Source of the DNA: Tanytarsus gracilentus
Lineage: Eukaryota; Arthropoda; Insecta; Diptera; Chironomidae
Assembly (NCBI GenBank): GCA_038502055.1
Contig: JAXRKN010000033.1
Span: forward strand, 186,001-250,000
Direction of reading: 5' to 3'
Length of the DNA stretch: 64,000 nucleotides
The position numbers were made by a program, and so were the translations under genes. Positions 12,810-26,800 of the stretch are shown one piece after another (position 1 is the stretch's first letter; the number at the start of each line of letters is the position of its first letter). A model generated the notes under the pieces. That model saw only the letters and a program-made list of their open reading frames with translations. It was not told the origin of the DNA and did no database searches.

Positions 12810-15800
12810 TGTCACAAGCATTAATCTCGCTCAATATAAAAAGTATAAAAATAGCAACAAGATTTTTATGACCTGTAAAATTTATCAGACGCTAAGATCT
12901 TCTTAACTATATGTCGGATAATTGTTAATTAAATGTGTTAATTGGATCAAATTAATTTTTTGTGGAGGTTTCGAATTCATCCCATTTGCAGCTGTTTTTT
13001 CACCGCAGATAAATTGATGTCAAAATTCAACCTCGCTGTCAGCAACAATTTCTTCATTTTGAAACACACCAAACATTTTCATCAACGTCAACACATAAAT
13101 TTGACGCCATTTTCAATTTCACCTATTTGCTTCAATGAGTGAGCACTTTCTTAAGAAGTCATTTAATTTTTAATACAGTTCTAGAAAAATTTCAAGAAAT
13201 TAAATTTTATTAATTTTTCATCCCCAGTCACAAAATAAATAACGAGAATTTTTTTACAATTTGTCGCTAGCAGAATGTACGAGATAAACACAATAATTTT
13301 CCCACATGAACGCTGAACTGAGAATTGCTTCTATGCCACTGAGAATAATTTTCACCAAAAACAAAATTTGACGATGATTTGTCGCTTTCCATCTTGTTTC
13401 TCGCTCTCTCGTTCGTACGCTTTGCCACTGCCGCAAAAATGATCTAATAAATTTCTTTTATGTTAAAAGAGAGAGAAAAATATTTTTGCGGCACCGTTCT
13501 CGAATGACGCGTTTTGTTGTATCTTCAACCTTGACGCAAATCGATAAAAGAAAAATTTAAAAGCACTTTAAAGACCTTTTTTCAATATTTCTCATCACTT
13601 TAATATTTTATTAAGCACGACTCGTATGCGCGAACGTCGCATATTATTTTGCATGTTCTTGAATGTGCTGATTTCATTTCATTCAGCAGCAATGAAATCA
13701 AATTTTTGTTACGATGCACATTATGTCGCGAATGTGAAATCTGTCTGTGAACTTAAAGACGTTAAACTTTTATGAGAATAAGCATTTTTAGTGTGTGATG
13801 TGAGGGAGAATCATAAAAGTGTGACATCACACTATGAGATAATTTCATTCAAACGTGTGCAAGTTAAATTTCGAATACTAAGATCAAATTTATTTTTCGA
13901 GTAAAAAAATATTTTATTTCCTTGAAAATATATAATTTTTATCGAAGGGTTTAGTTTTCTATCACTCAAAATCAAATTTTAAGTTAATCCCAACCTCCTA
14001 CTGAGCTGCAAACTCAAAAAATAGTTAGCATCAATGAAGAAATTCATTAGCCTACTAATTTAACTTTCAATGATTACAAAGAATTTCAATAAATTTTCCT
14101 TGCGAAAATATGCATTTTATTAAAGTGGAAATTAGCCTAATTTCCGGCTTTTTCCCGGCATCACTTGTATATATAAAATGATTGTTCATGTATCTATCTA
14201 CATTTTCTGATATTCATATGTCGGTTCTGTTCGGTTCCGCAGAAGTTTTTTAATGCTGAATTTTACTAAACTTTGAGGAACCACAGCTTAATATTTCCTC
14301 TTTATTTCCAAAATCTATTGATGCAGTTTGGTAGATATGACTTTTCTCATTTGAAGTCTAAATATCATCGAATGTTGAATGTGCTCACATTTAGAGATAT
14401 TTCGATTTATACCAAAGGGTAATTTTGTATTGAAAATCATATAAAACCTCGTGGAGCTGGTAATGTTAAGGATACAATTTTCGAAATGATATTTTTTATT
14501 AGCTACGGGATCAAGCTTTTAATCGAGTAAGAGAATTAATTTTAAAACAAAGTTAAAGCTAAATTTAACGAGTTTTAAAGAAACTTGCACACGTTTGAAT
14601 CAAATTATCTCATAGTGCATCATTCAAAAATAATAAAATAAAAATATGTTTCTTTGTGGTTTTAAATCAAGAAATTCGTTAAATTTTTTTGACTCAATTA
14701 CGATATTTAATTTTCAAAATTGTTCTCCAATTATCAACAACGAAGTTTCTATTTTTACATGCGAGAGAAAAACAACACTGTGGAATTCGATATGGGTGTC
14801 TTTAACAATGTCTTCATGTATGAAAGGAAGCACAAAAAGTATTATATCACAACAAATACACAAAGAATGTTCATACTCTTGATGTTTTGTATTGAAATGT
14901 TCAAAAGGTGTAAACAAAGAAAATCTCAACCTGCTCTTTTGTATTTTTTTGTGAGACACGTGTGACAACAGGAGACAACTGAGGTAGAATTACTTCTGAA
15001 AAGTCTTTTTGATATTCTACTGTCTAAAATTTAATTTGGCATGAAAATGTTTGAGCTTTTGAAGAAGAATTTTCTTTGACATAATCGGAAATTTTTGTTA
15101 CTTTTTAGAGGATATGACTTACATAACAAAAACTTTCAGCCCCTTTTGTATTTTTCTATCAAACTTTCTGAAAAATGTTTTCCTTTAGAATCAAATAAGG
15201 ATTCAAATTAAACTTTCACAAAACCCTAAATCAACCCTTAAAATTAATTCTCAGAAATTTTTCTACAAAAGCAAACGAAATGTGCTACAGGTGAAAATTG
15301 GGATAAACAGCAAACGAGGAAATCTTTTGAATTTTCCAAGAAGGTTTCTCTATTCATTTGAGATGATTAATGTCCTGAAAAGGTATTTAGAGTGATTTTT
15401 ATCTACTCTCCACACTCGAAAAGGGAAGCTCATTAACGAAATAATTGAGGAGATTTAAGATCGGAGTCATAATTGAGTATAAGTAAGTTGAATAATCAAA
15501 CAAAGAGAATAAATCAAGGTTGAAAATAATCCTGCGTATGTGTGTGTAACTCGTGCATGGCATCTTCCTCATAACAACATCAAGTCACGTATTCGGATTG
15601 TAAATCGATGACAGCAACAAAAAATGTTTGTAGGGTGAAAAGAAATTGGGTCACTCGGTTGGGATTAGTTTACACAATTCTCCATCTTTTGTATTGACAG
15701 GCGTGAGAGAGCAAAATTGGCTTTGTTTACAAAAGGACCAGAAAATTAAATAAATGAAAATATCCTTTAAAAAGAGAGAAGCAATGTTCTAGCCATGATA

Positions 15801-18800
15801 AGATGCGATTATAATTTTCTACCAGCTAGCTGTTTTTGATATCTCTTAAGCTCTTAAGCCTTTTTTGAGGGAGCGAGAGCAATTACTTTATAATCAAGCA
15901 ACAATATAAATATTCGTGGGATGCATAGAAGAAAAATCTGATTAGCTCAATTGCTCTTCTTGAATAAAGAGATGATGAGTTTTACGAAATGTGATTTTTT
16001 TCTGTTAAGCGGATTTATTTTTAAAAGAGATTTTGATTGAAGAGTTTTTGGAATAAATTTGAGCTTGGAATATTTATTTATTTATTTAATTTTAAAAATG
16101 AATTGAATTACGATTTTTAAAACTTCCCTTACATCGATCGATCGATTTTCAATTACTGCTTAAGTATCCAACATAATGTAAAATTCATCCAACCGAAAGT
16201 TAATTATTTCCATCGCATTTGCATTTACCATTGCACCAAATTCCATTAAACGCGAATTAAATCTTTAAATCCAACGCAAACTAATTCAAATTGATGGCTA
16301 CATTTTGGCGATTTTAATGATTGTACATGAGACTCTTGTTAGTTAATGCGTGCAGACCATCATCGATACCGTACCGTGCCAGAGGCGGATTTTAAATTAT
16401 TCAATGTTTGCAATAACAATCGCGAAAATCGATTAATGGTCGAATTACACTATCAGCTAGCAGTAATTTCGTAATTAGTGGACGGTAAACATTAATTTTG
16501 TAATTGCTCTAAGCTCCGAAATTGCAATTAAGGCGTCAAATATTTAATTTCTCCCGTCTTTTTCATTATATTCGATTAATTTTATTGAAATTTTCCGCTC
16601 TAATCACAAATTGATGAAATGAAAGTTATTGATGCAGTAATTTGAGGTTGTAAAATTGATGGTTGAATTTATCGATTTGTACAAGCAGTGGTGAATCGAA
16701 TTACGATAATCGAAATATTTTCCCAATTTAATTAAATCGCTCTGTTTAATCTATTTTAATAGAATATTAAAAATAAAAAATTGAATTAAAATTTATAATG
16801 ACTTAAATATTTGATATCTCATTTAAATAATCATTAAAAATACCCTTTACATCTTATCAGATGCGTCAAGTCGGATGTGCTGAGCAACAACTAATTACAG
16901 TCAGATTTTTATCCTTTTCCGCTCATTTTTCATCCCGCATTGCAATGCAAAAAATAAAATGGATGAGATAATTGCTTCTAATTAATTGTGGTCTGCTCTT
17001 TCGTATGAATAAAAGCTTATTGCGATCTTTACACAATTTCTGATGATGTCACTGTTGACTATTTCATTTTTATCTACCCGCAGCGAGTAGCTTTGATGAC
17101 GGATCGTTTGTGCAAAATGATTTCTGTTCCAATTTGGGATTTAAGAAGAAAAAAATTAATTGATCAATTTGTAATCGCCATCGCCAATTAAAACATCACC
17201 CCATTGTGTGTGTGTCCATCATGGCACAAGGATGAGAAAAATTGTGTTTCATTAGAAATGATTTGCAATTAATTATGTTGATTGTTTTTTTTTCTTGCTT
17301 TGTCATTTGATTAGAGGAAAAGAGATTAATTTTTTGAAGAAAATATTTTTGAGGAAAGGCCAAGAGACGTTTGGAAAAAATCTAATGCAAATATTTTGCT
17401 AAATTTTCTCTCAAAAAGTTCCCAAACGAGTTTAAAGCAACAAAAATATCAATTTGCAGTATTTAATTTCCAGGCAATTAAAATTTTTCTTGCTCTCGAG
17501 CTGTGTACAGAAGGGATTTGTTTTTAATATATCTTTATCATGTGAGTTTTTGCTGCATTTTCGTGAATCATAAATATTTTAAGTTCGATGAAAATTATTG
17601 AAAGTACTTTAAGAGACTTTTAATCAAGAAATTGATGTGAATTTAAATCTAGTTTAAGGTATTTTCTGAACAAAAAAAGGTAAAGTTTGTCTTCAAAATA
17701 TTTCTTGATATTATCATCTCGAAGAAATCGAAAACTTTTTAATCCCAGAGAGTTTTAAACTTCAACATTAATCTTTATCATCATCAAAAGTAACGCGAAA
17801 CGAGCCGAGGCATCTCTGAAGAATTAATGGTGCTTTAGTAATTTTTCCTCCTTAATGCGGAACTTTTTTCTCTCTCTGCGACACACAAACAATTTATAAA
17901 CATTTTTCTCTCTCTCCCACAGATCTTTGGAGGAAAATCTTTTGTGAAGATGAGAAAAAACGGATCGTAAATTTCTGGTTTACATTTTTCGTTTCTCATT
18001 TTCGCTCGGTATTCTTACATAAAGCATAAATTAAATAATACAGTGTTTACTCTCTGAATTACAGTCATGATCTTTGCGGGTGTTTTTATAGATATTTTTT
18101 TGTATCATTTGTGATGTAATGAGAAGAAGAAATAAGGTCAAAAAAGTTAAGCATTATCAACTATTCGAACAAGAAAAAAGATTTGCAATGGATTGTCTCA
18201 AAGATTACGTCATCTGGTGAAAGTTTCATTTTGCCTCGAGACACTTCCGAGTTTAGTTCGAGTCTCATTAAAATTATCAAAAAAACTTTGTATCAGTTTA
18301 TGAGCAAAGAGGAATGAAGAAAATGTTAAAGCTCGAGGGATGAAAACAGTTTGAAATAAAAAATATTTTTTTTTGCTTAAAAATTGAAATTTTTTATATT
18401 GAAATTATTCTTTAAAAACTTCAAAACTTTGGATGTTCGCAATGCTTTTTTGAAAATAATATTTAATAAATTTGATTAAACTTTTCTAAACTTCCAAAAC
18501 CTTCCGAAAAAGTTATCTATAAGAAAAGTTTAATGAAGATCTTCCTTTCACCTTCTTTTCACATACCAACCAACACACACGCAAAATGGGGAAAACTTTT
18601 TCAGGAAAATTGTAAAAGTTTGCAAGTCGGAAATCTTACAGTCAACCTTACATATATATATGGTTTAGACGGAAGTATGTAAATGCGACAACGAATGTGA
18701 TACACATGATGGAAATTGCTCTTCTGGTATCTTTTTCGTGAACTCAATTTTTCTTCTTTTTGAATTAAATTCATTTTTAGAAAGGAATGAAAACTTTAAT

Positions 18801-21800
18801 TTTTAGATTGAAATTTGTTAGATTTTTAAATTCTTGGTTAATTTTTTAATATTAATATTTTTATTTTTTAAATCAACAGCTTGAGTTTTCCACCCTTGTA
18901 AAGCCAGAACGAAATCATACGTTCATGGGCATGGAAGAAGAAACACATACAGGTATTTCATCAAAGTTTATTTAGGCGATAAAAATGAAGATTGTAAATC
19001 GCAAAGTAATTTTCCACAGTTGAATGCTCGTCATCCATAAATCAAACTTTTTTTTTCCAACGAAAATAATTCAAGAAGCCTTTAAAATTTGTCAAGCGTA
19101 ATGAATTTCTGTGCATGCAGAGAAAATTATTTGAAATATTTTTCCGCCATGTAATAATAACATGAGACAGCAGAAATGAAAACTAAAACATTGTCTGGAA
19201 TGTATACACATTTATGGAACATATTGTCAGAATCCGCAAAACTTTATTATCTATCTCTCATCGTCTCGCGTCACAAAAAATTTCTCATTTAAAATTTGCA
19301 GTTTGGTTGCAAATAAAATTCCACGAGGAATGAGGAAAGCAATTAGTTTCAATTGCCAGCGATTGGGTTGGAATGTCTTCATTATTTATCATAATAAGCA
19401 CAAAAGAAAAAACATTAAATCTCATCTCGATTTTTTTCTTGTCTGTCGAGGAAATTTCAAGCATTTTCTTTTTCTTTTAACTGAAGAAGTTAAAAGGAAA
19501 TATTTTCTTTTCATCTTTTAACATTCTTTCTGAATGATAAGTAGAGAAAAATTCGGGAGGGCATTTTGGATGTGAGTTCAAATAAATTCCCTGAAAAAAG
19601 GAAAACAAAAAATTTTTTATAGCAAAGAATCAAATTCCAGGAATTTCCTTGAAGTTATTCATGGAAACAAAACAAAATTTGTTGGTTCAACAAACCCAAC
19701 TTCGTTTACCATTAAATAAAAAATTATAGTCATCATAAATTGAGAAACAGATTAAAATAAATCAACCACAAGTAGATTTATTTTAATCTCACTCGGATTA
19801 AAACTAAATTTTGATCAAGAAATTTAAAATTTTACTCGATTTACATAAATAAATTTTTAACTCAAATACCTAATTAAAATACTCTCAATAATTTATGGCC
19901 AAAGTCCTCTGACACAAACCCACATAAACACCCTTCAGTCCTCACTCAGAGGAGATATTAAGAAAAATTATTTAACTTTTCTCATTTCAATGAAAAATTA
20001 TGCAAAAACGGAAGATAAAAAGAGTTCTAAGAACCCTCAAGAGAAAGTTTTTGTTACTTAATTTCCTTACGCATCCTTTAACCCTCCTTTCAAAAAAGTC
20101 AGTGTCAAGAGCGTGTGGATGTTTTCATTATACACGAGGAGCGTTTCATGAATGGTGAATGAGGAGGAGAAAATAATCGGCCTTGTTTACAGCACACGAA
20201 ATGTATATTTTATGATCATCATACATTAAGAACTCCTATTTGTCTTCAAATTGATTTTTTATCTCGTTTGCTTTCATCTTCATGCGACTGTGTAAGCACT
20301 GAAAATTGAGCTTTGAATTTTTTGTACGAGTTTTTTTTTAATTTAAATGTTTTATAATTTTATCAGAAGAAATGTTTAAGAATATTTTATTTCTTGTGCT
20401 TTAAGCTCAACCAAAAGCTTTCGTGAAATGCTATGGAAATATTATCTTCAACTTTTAAAAACAAAAACATTTTGTAGATAATTTTCCTCGTGTGTCATTC
20501 CACTCGAAAAAGGAGCGCAGCCTCTTTCTCATATTTTTGTCTGGCGTGTTGACTTCAACCGTATCCTCGCCCTAGGGGTGCCGATCAATAAATCAATGTG
20601 ATATGGGCTCATGAGTGAGGCAAATGAGAGGAAAATCCTTTTCATATAACATTAAAGCACTTTAAATGGCGCGACACAATCGAAAATTATTCATATTGTC
20701 GGCGCGAGTCGAATTTATTTATGACTTTCATAACCACAAGCGTAAAAAAGGTGAGCAATATCTTTTTAAAAGTTCCATTTGAACTCAAACGAGAGTTTGT
20801 CAGCTGTCTGCAGATGCTTAGATTTGCATTTTTATTTCCATTCTTCTTTTCCCTTTGGCGCGTGAGTTCAGAGAGTTTTTAACGTTTTTATACTCTCTGA
20901 AATTTTTTAGTGGAGAGAAAAAGAATTTTTTTAACACGCGAAGAGGATGTCAAGGCTTCCATATTATCTCTATAAAATCCATACGTGCAGATTAGAGGCG
21001 AAGAAAAAAAATTACACGTTTTTTATATCGGAGGTCGGTGGTTGTTTCTTTTTATATTTTAAGATCGTCTTGGGTATTTTAGATAAATTTCAAAGGAAAA
21101 TTTTAAGAAAATAATTTGCCATAATTTCAGAGTCAAAATGGAAATTCAAAAAATTCCCCATAAAATTATCATCCAGTGAAATACAATGTAAACAAACGCT
21201 CGAATTCAACGCACAAACAGAACATTCGTAATTTTATCCACTCGAAAACTTCCGTCTCGAAAACTATATAAACGTCATTGAGACACAGAGCTGCGTTGAA
21301 TGTAAAACAAATGGTCATTGGATTTGGCCTAAATACACACAAATTACATCGAAAACAAGCTCAAGCAGAAATCTAAAGTTTCAAAAGAGTTGCCAAAATG
21401 AAAATGATGCGAAAATTTTCTGTGAAAAATACTCGATAACGTATTAAAGATATTAAAGTTCAAAAAGAAAGTTTACTACAGTTTCTGAATATGTTCTTGC
21501 TTTGTTAAAACTCATGCAACGATTATCAACAATCGAAGTCATTTCATCAAACGCTTTTTTTGAATTAGAAAATAAGAAAAAGATTAAAGCAAACTTTTTC
21601 CTCGTATTTTTTACACTTTCACACCATCATTAAACTCCATGGAGATCCTTCTCACTTTTCCATTTACTCTTTGAGTGTTTACTGCAGGGTATGAGTTAAG
21701 AGTTAAATTTGCTACTTAGAAGAATGAAAGAAGTTTAAAAGTAAAAGAGGCGTAAAATGGGTCTTTAACGAAATCTTTTGTAAAGTTCAAAAGCAAATGG

Positions 21801-23701
21801 TCTGAGGAATATGAAAAGTGTAAGCAAGTATTGAAAGCTTCAAACTTTTTTTAATTCTTTGAATTTTTTCAGCTTCAAATTTGAATAAGTTATAGAATCC
21901 AAAAATTTTTTTTTTGAACAAGAAAGAATATAATTGGTTTTTAATGGGTAAATGAAATTTTACATGATGAACATATTTTTATCCAAGTCGTGCACCCCTT
22001 GAGTATTTTCTTTCGAAAAAAGTTTAAAACCTTTGAGAAACTCGTGGCCACTTGAAGCAACAAATTTTTCCCTGTGAATGTTTTCACCATCCAAAAAGGA
22101 AGTGTTTGTTAATTATTTTCACCACTTAAAGCATTGCCATTCCGTTCGGCCGGGTCCTTTTTAATTCTCACAGCAACGATGAAAATCTCTGTGAGTGAAA
22201 GCAGCACAAGTGAGGTTAAGTGATTAAGTTTTAATTTCCATGCGAGAAATTTTCTATTGAGACATTAAAATCAAATTAGTGGCGCTTATGAGAGCTCGAC
22301 AACATCGTCCTCGTCGCTTGTGAACGAGGCATGAAGAGCGGAAGAGTAAAGTTTTACGCTCATAATAAAAAATATTTAATTTCTTCAGTGTATGTTAAAT
22401 AGCTTTTTCTTTTGAGTTATTAAAGTCATGACAGACGAATGAATGGGAAAATTTTTCCACTTCAAAGTTTTCATTGCCGCACAAAAGTCGTTGACTCGTC
22501 GAGTAATTAGGTTGAGTGAGAATATTAAAATAATGAAGAAAAAAGTTTGTGTGCATGAGAAAGAAAATTAGTGAAAATATATTAGTTTGGAATTAGAATT
22601 TTTTCGAATATTTTTTATCAAAATTTTGCAAAAAATTACATCGAAAAAATTTTCTTTAAATTTTTTCCTTATAACGGCATCGTTATCACTCTAACTTGCT
22701 TCAAAATCATCACCAATCAGCGGGATGTCGAGAGAATCACGAGAGTCAGGTACAATCGTTATGTTTATGCGACTTGAAATGAGTGTCATGACCTAAATGA
22801 ATTCATACGACGCGTTTTATGCTTAAAGCTCATTTATATGGCAGAAAGTGTAAAAATGTTTTGTCATCATCGCACGCTATACAAATCCACTGAATCATAA
22901 ATTGCCAGACTCTTCTTTTTTGTGCGTGTACTCGCCATGATTCTTCTTCATTTCCCTTTTGTTTGAACGGAGTGAAGGGGGGAAAATGTAATTAAAGTTC
23001 TGCCTTCATCTCGATTGTGTTTAGAATGCCGGCAGCAATAACAAAGTCGCTCTCACTACGGGAAGTAAATCCTTTTACGCTTTTTCGTATTTCCTGCCAC
23101 TCTCACCGCTTCGTCCGCCTAAAAAAATATGATGACAGTGTAATAAAAACACACCCGAGAAAACTTTCATTTTGAAGTCGACGACATTGGAATTATTTTG
23201 TCATTTTGATACACAAAGCGGTTTCGGTGGAGGCGGATGAGAGACAAGCCATTGTTTGTGTTTCATTAGCGGCAAAAAAGTGTTCTTTATTGAAATTTAC
23301 TTCCGTTCCACGCTTTTTGCCTTAATTGATGAAAGTTACTGCTTGTCATAATCAGAAAGAGGGTGAGGACACGAAAGGATTTTGTTTTATGGCGGTGTCA
23401 AGTGAAAATTGTCTCTTTAGTTTTTTAGTCGAGAAAAAGAAGAATTATCTGGATTATTTGTTCTATCCTCTCTTTTCTTGGTTGTAGAAAGAGCAGTTGG
23501 CTATTATTCTTTCAACGCTGTTGACTGCTATCATTAAACTCACAGTCGGAATCGCGCAGGAAATGAAGAGAAAAATTCTCGCTTTCGCTTTTCTCATTCG
23601 ATTATCACTCGTTTGTTTTTCTTGTGATAATTTTTAAGGGGGTTGAACTTGGAAAAATTGTGAAAATTAAAAAATTTAATTTAAACAAATAAAAAATATT
23701 T
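12810..23701. other. Gene-poor sequence between the two MITEs
   Basis: About 11 kb without a gene I can support. ORFs are short and lack coding-like composition. Part of it, roughly 16.1-17.3 kb, is rich in TAATTA/ATTAAT motifs and slightly less AT-biased, which could mark regulatory sequence. Nothing else stands out. Confidence 0.55.
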
Positions 23702-23826
23702 GTCACATTCAGAGATGGACAATTACAAAAAATTACATGCAATGTAGTTTAATTTCGGGAAATTACATGGTTTTTTTGTAATGTAATGTAATTTTTACTA
23801 TGTAATTGCCCATCTCTAGTCATATT
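23702..23826. mobile_element. hAT-like MITE, copy 2 (109 bp, with 8-bp target duplications)
   Basis: The element runs from 23710 to 23818. The left end CAGAGATGGACAATTAC and the right end (complement of TAGAGATGGGCAATTAC) form inverted repeats nearly identical to those of the copy at 12673. The flanking 8-mers GTCACATT (23702-23709) and GTCATATT (23819-23826) match at 7 of 8 positions. The interior differs in length and sequence from copy 1, with only the outer 25-30 bp well conserved. No coding capacity. Confidence 0.78.
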
Positions 23827-26800
23827 TTATTGAAGAGTTTAATTTGAACTTGGGTAAAAAATGTTCGAAATTTTTGAAATAATTAAAATTTTGGAATTCC
23901 GCGAAGTTTCTGAATTACAAAGAAAAGTTATTAAAATAAATGAAATCAATTTAGAAATCCGCTTTTGTTCTTAGAAAATTTAATAAATTATTCCAAGAAA
24001 ATCTTCTCTACACAATTTGATATCCCTCACCAGGACTTTTAAGTGACTTCGCTCATTAAAACTTTCCGACCACGTGAAATGTGTCACTTACCCACGCAAG
24101 AATGGACCAAAATAATGAGAACGTGCGCGAGTGCGATGAGAAGTGATATTCTTTTTCATTATTACACAATTTAAGGGAGAGCAAAAGATGATGAGAAGAT
24201 ATTAAACACATTTAGCCAAAAAAAGTAACTTTAGACACTGATGGATGGAAAATGATGAAAGAATATCAAGAAAAAAGTTTTTTGTCTTGCATGGCAACGT
24301 TTTTATGATGAGTGAAAAGGTTTTATTAAATTTGTTACCGAAAAGCATTTCTTCTAAATCATAATTAAAGCCACATCAGCATACTCTTAGTCGATCGGAA
24401 ATTTGATGTCTTAAATAAACATTTTTGGAAAATATCAGCTGTGGCTTGAGGCAAATTGCGCAAATATCAATCACGAATGGAAGCGGAAATGAGCGGAGAG
24501 GATGAAAGTTAACATGAAAAAATCTCAAATGAAAATTCCATGGCATCAGTGCCTTTCTGATTAATTATCTTGTATTGTTTTCAGCTCTTTTGCTTTTTTC
24601 GTCCATTAGCACGCTCACTGTGTTAAATTTCGTTCACTGGAATTTCTCTTAGGTTTTTATATCAGGGGATGAACTTTTATAAAAATTTGAAGAAAAAATA
24701 ATTTTACAAATTTCAAAAAATTAAAAAATTTAGATTTTTCAATAATTAATTTTTTTAAAAACTTTAGCAAAATAAATAATTTTTTTCTGTTCTTTTAGGC
24801 TCAAAGTAAAACTCGTTGTTTAGTGGTTAAGAACCAAAATGAAATTGGGAAAATTTCTTCTTACCCCCGTGTGAAATTATTTGCGAATAAACTCTCGAAA
24901 TTAGAAATTCCTTCTCGCAGGAATTCAATTAATATTTTTCCAGCTCGTGCTTAATATTTCCACGAAAGCTAATAAATACACATTTCAGTGGGTAAAGAAA
25001 ATATGCGAAAAATGAGCAAACAATAAAATTACAATTTTTTTTATTCCTCACCCTCGAAAGCAGAAGTTTGTTAATTTTTAAATAGCTTCCCAATCAAGAA
25101 AGCGCACGAGATTGAAAAGGAAAAAAAGTGAAATGCTGCTTTTTATATGAAAATTTAATTACAAAAAACTTTTCTCGTAAAAGAAACTTTTTATGAAAAT
25201 GATTTCTTTTTCGTTTTGGCGTGCTTCATCAAAATGTATACGAGAAATCTATTAATTTCGCACATATTTTAAGGGGCGCATGAAATGAGAATGGTAAATG
25301 AAATGAAATGAGTTTTCTGCTGTTAAGATAATGAGAAAAAGTTTCGCTTCATTTATTTTGCTCCGTGGTGTAGGTCATTGAATAAAAAGAGGGAAAGTTT
25401 TATGTGAAATTTCAAAGTTTTAGGAAAAAGTCAAAATTTAAAAATGATTAAAAAATTTGCATAAAGTTTTTTTTTAGAAAAATTTCAGCTGTCAAAAAAT
25501 TTCAATGCCGAGCTTTCAACATAATTTTATCGTTAAAGTTTCAAGATTGAGCTTTCAGCAAATTTTCAAATTAAAACCAAAATTTAAATTTATTTAATAA
25601 AAACCAAATCATTCCTAAAAAGTTCAATAACTCCTTAAATGACCCAAATAATGCCGGAAATTTTGATCTAGAAATTTTCCAAGAAAAACATTTTCTTCAT
25701 AAGAAGTTCAATAAAAAACTTTTTATCGTCCAATTCCAATTGTTGAGTCAACAAATATCTCGACATCAATTCGAATGTTCTGTTCCATCCAACATACGAC
25801 AAAATCGAAAGCAAATAAATTTCATCGAGTGTGAATTTTATATTGTGAATCAATAAGCTTTTTTGAACAATTGACTGACCGTGACTTTCCTCAATGTACT
25901 TTTATTTCTTCCTCTACCCCTCATTGGCCTTGCCAATTTTGCTCTCTCTTCACTTCATCACGAATCGTCAGACGGAAAAGTTTTTTTTATTTCGGGGTAA
26001 AAAAATTAATTTTATTTTTCCTCTGCAGCAAATTGCTATTCAATGTGAAAAGTTTTCGGTGCGAAAAGAAGAACACAAATCGATTGAGTATTGCGAGGGT
26101 CTTGAGAGCAAACTTTTGTGAGTCCTTTTAAATGTGTCGAAGGGACTGTTTTCTATAAGATTTGTTTCACTTGTGAGATGAATTTGGGAAAATTTATGCA
26201 TCATTGAGTGGACATTGAAAAGGAAGTTGAGTTTTTTTTTATTGGAGATTACTTGAACTTTTTTTGATTTTATTTATTATTTTTTAAAATTTCACCTAAA
26301 TAATTTTATCACAATTAATTCTTGTCAGTTTACCCCAAAATTGAGTCAATTAATTACACAAAAAACTTTCACTTATTTTCCATCTTAATTCGCACCTTGT
26401 TCATTTTTCAATTTCTCTAGCGGCGTGGGAAAAAATTCAAACAACTCAGAACATTTCACTTTGGAAAAATACCACAGCACTTCACCTGCCCCGTGTTGTC
26501 GAGAAAAATAAATATATAAATAGTCTCGCACATAAATTGAGGAAGTGAAATTCATCTTCGCTCGTGCTCAGGGGATATTAAGTCATGAGAGAACAAAAAA
26601 AAGTTGGTAGATGATAAAAAATACCTTTATCGTTTCCTTCGCTGTTATGATCATAAATTAGAATATTTCCATAAATTTCATTTCCCTCACAGCATACCCG
26701 CGTTCAGGTGTGGTATGGATGTCATGAGTGTGTGGTTGGGGAAGGTGATTGTAATAAATACTGCTCGGAAATTTGATATTATTTTCACTAATATGCGTTC

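Noticed and set aside
14140..14530. Stretch with TATATATAAAATGATTGTTC, loosely like a common insect dispersed repeat
   Set aside because: No terminal repeats, target duplication or second copy in the window; the resemblance is too weak to call.
21265..21300. TATATAAA motif in a slightly GC-richer context
   Set aside because: No initiator at the right spacing and no downstream coding exon.
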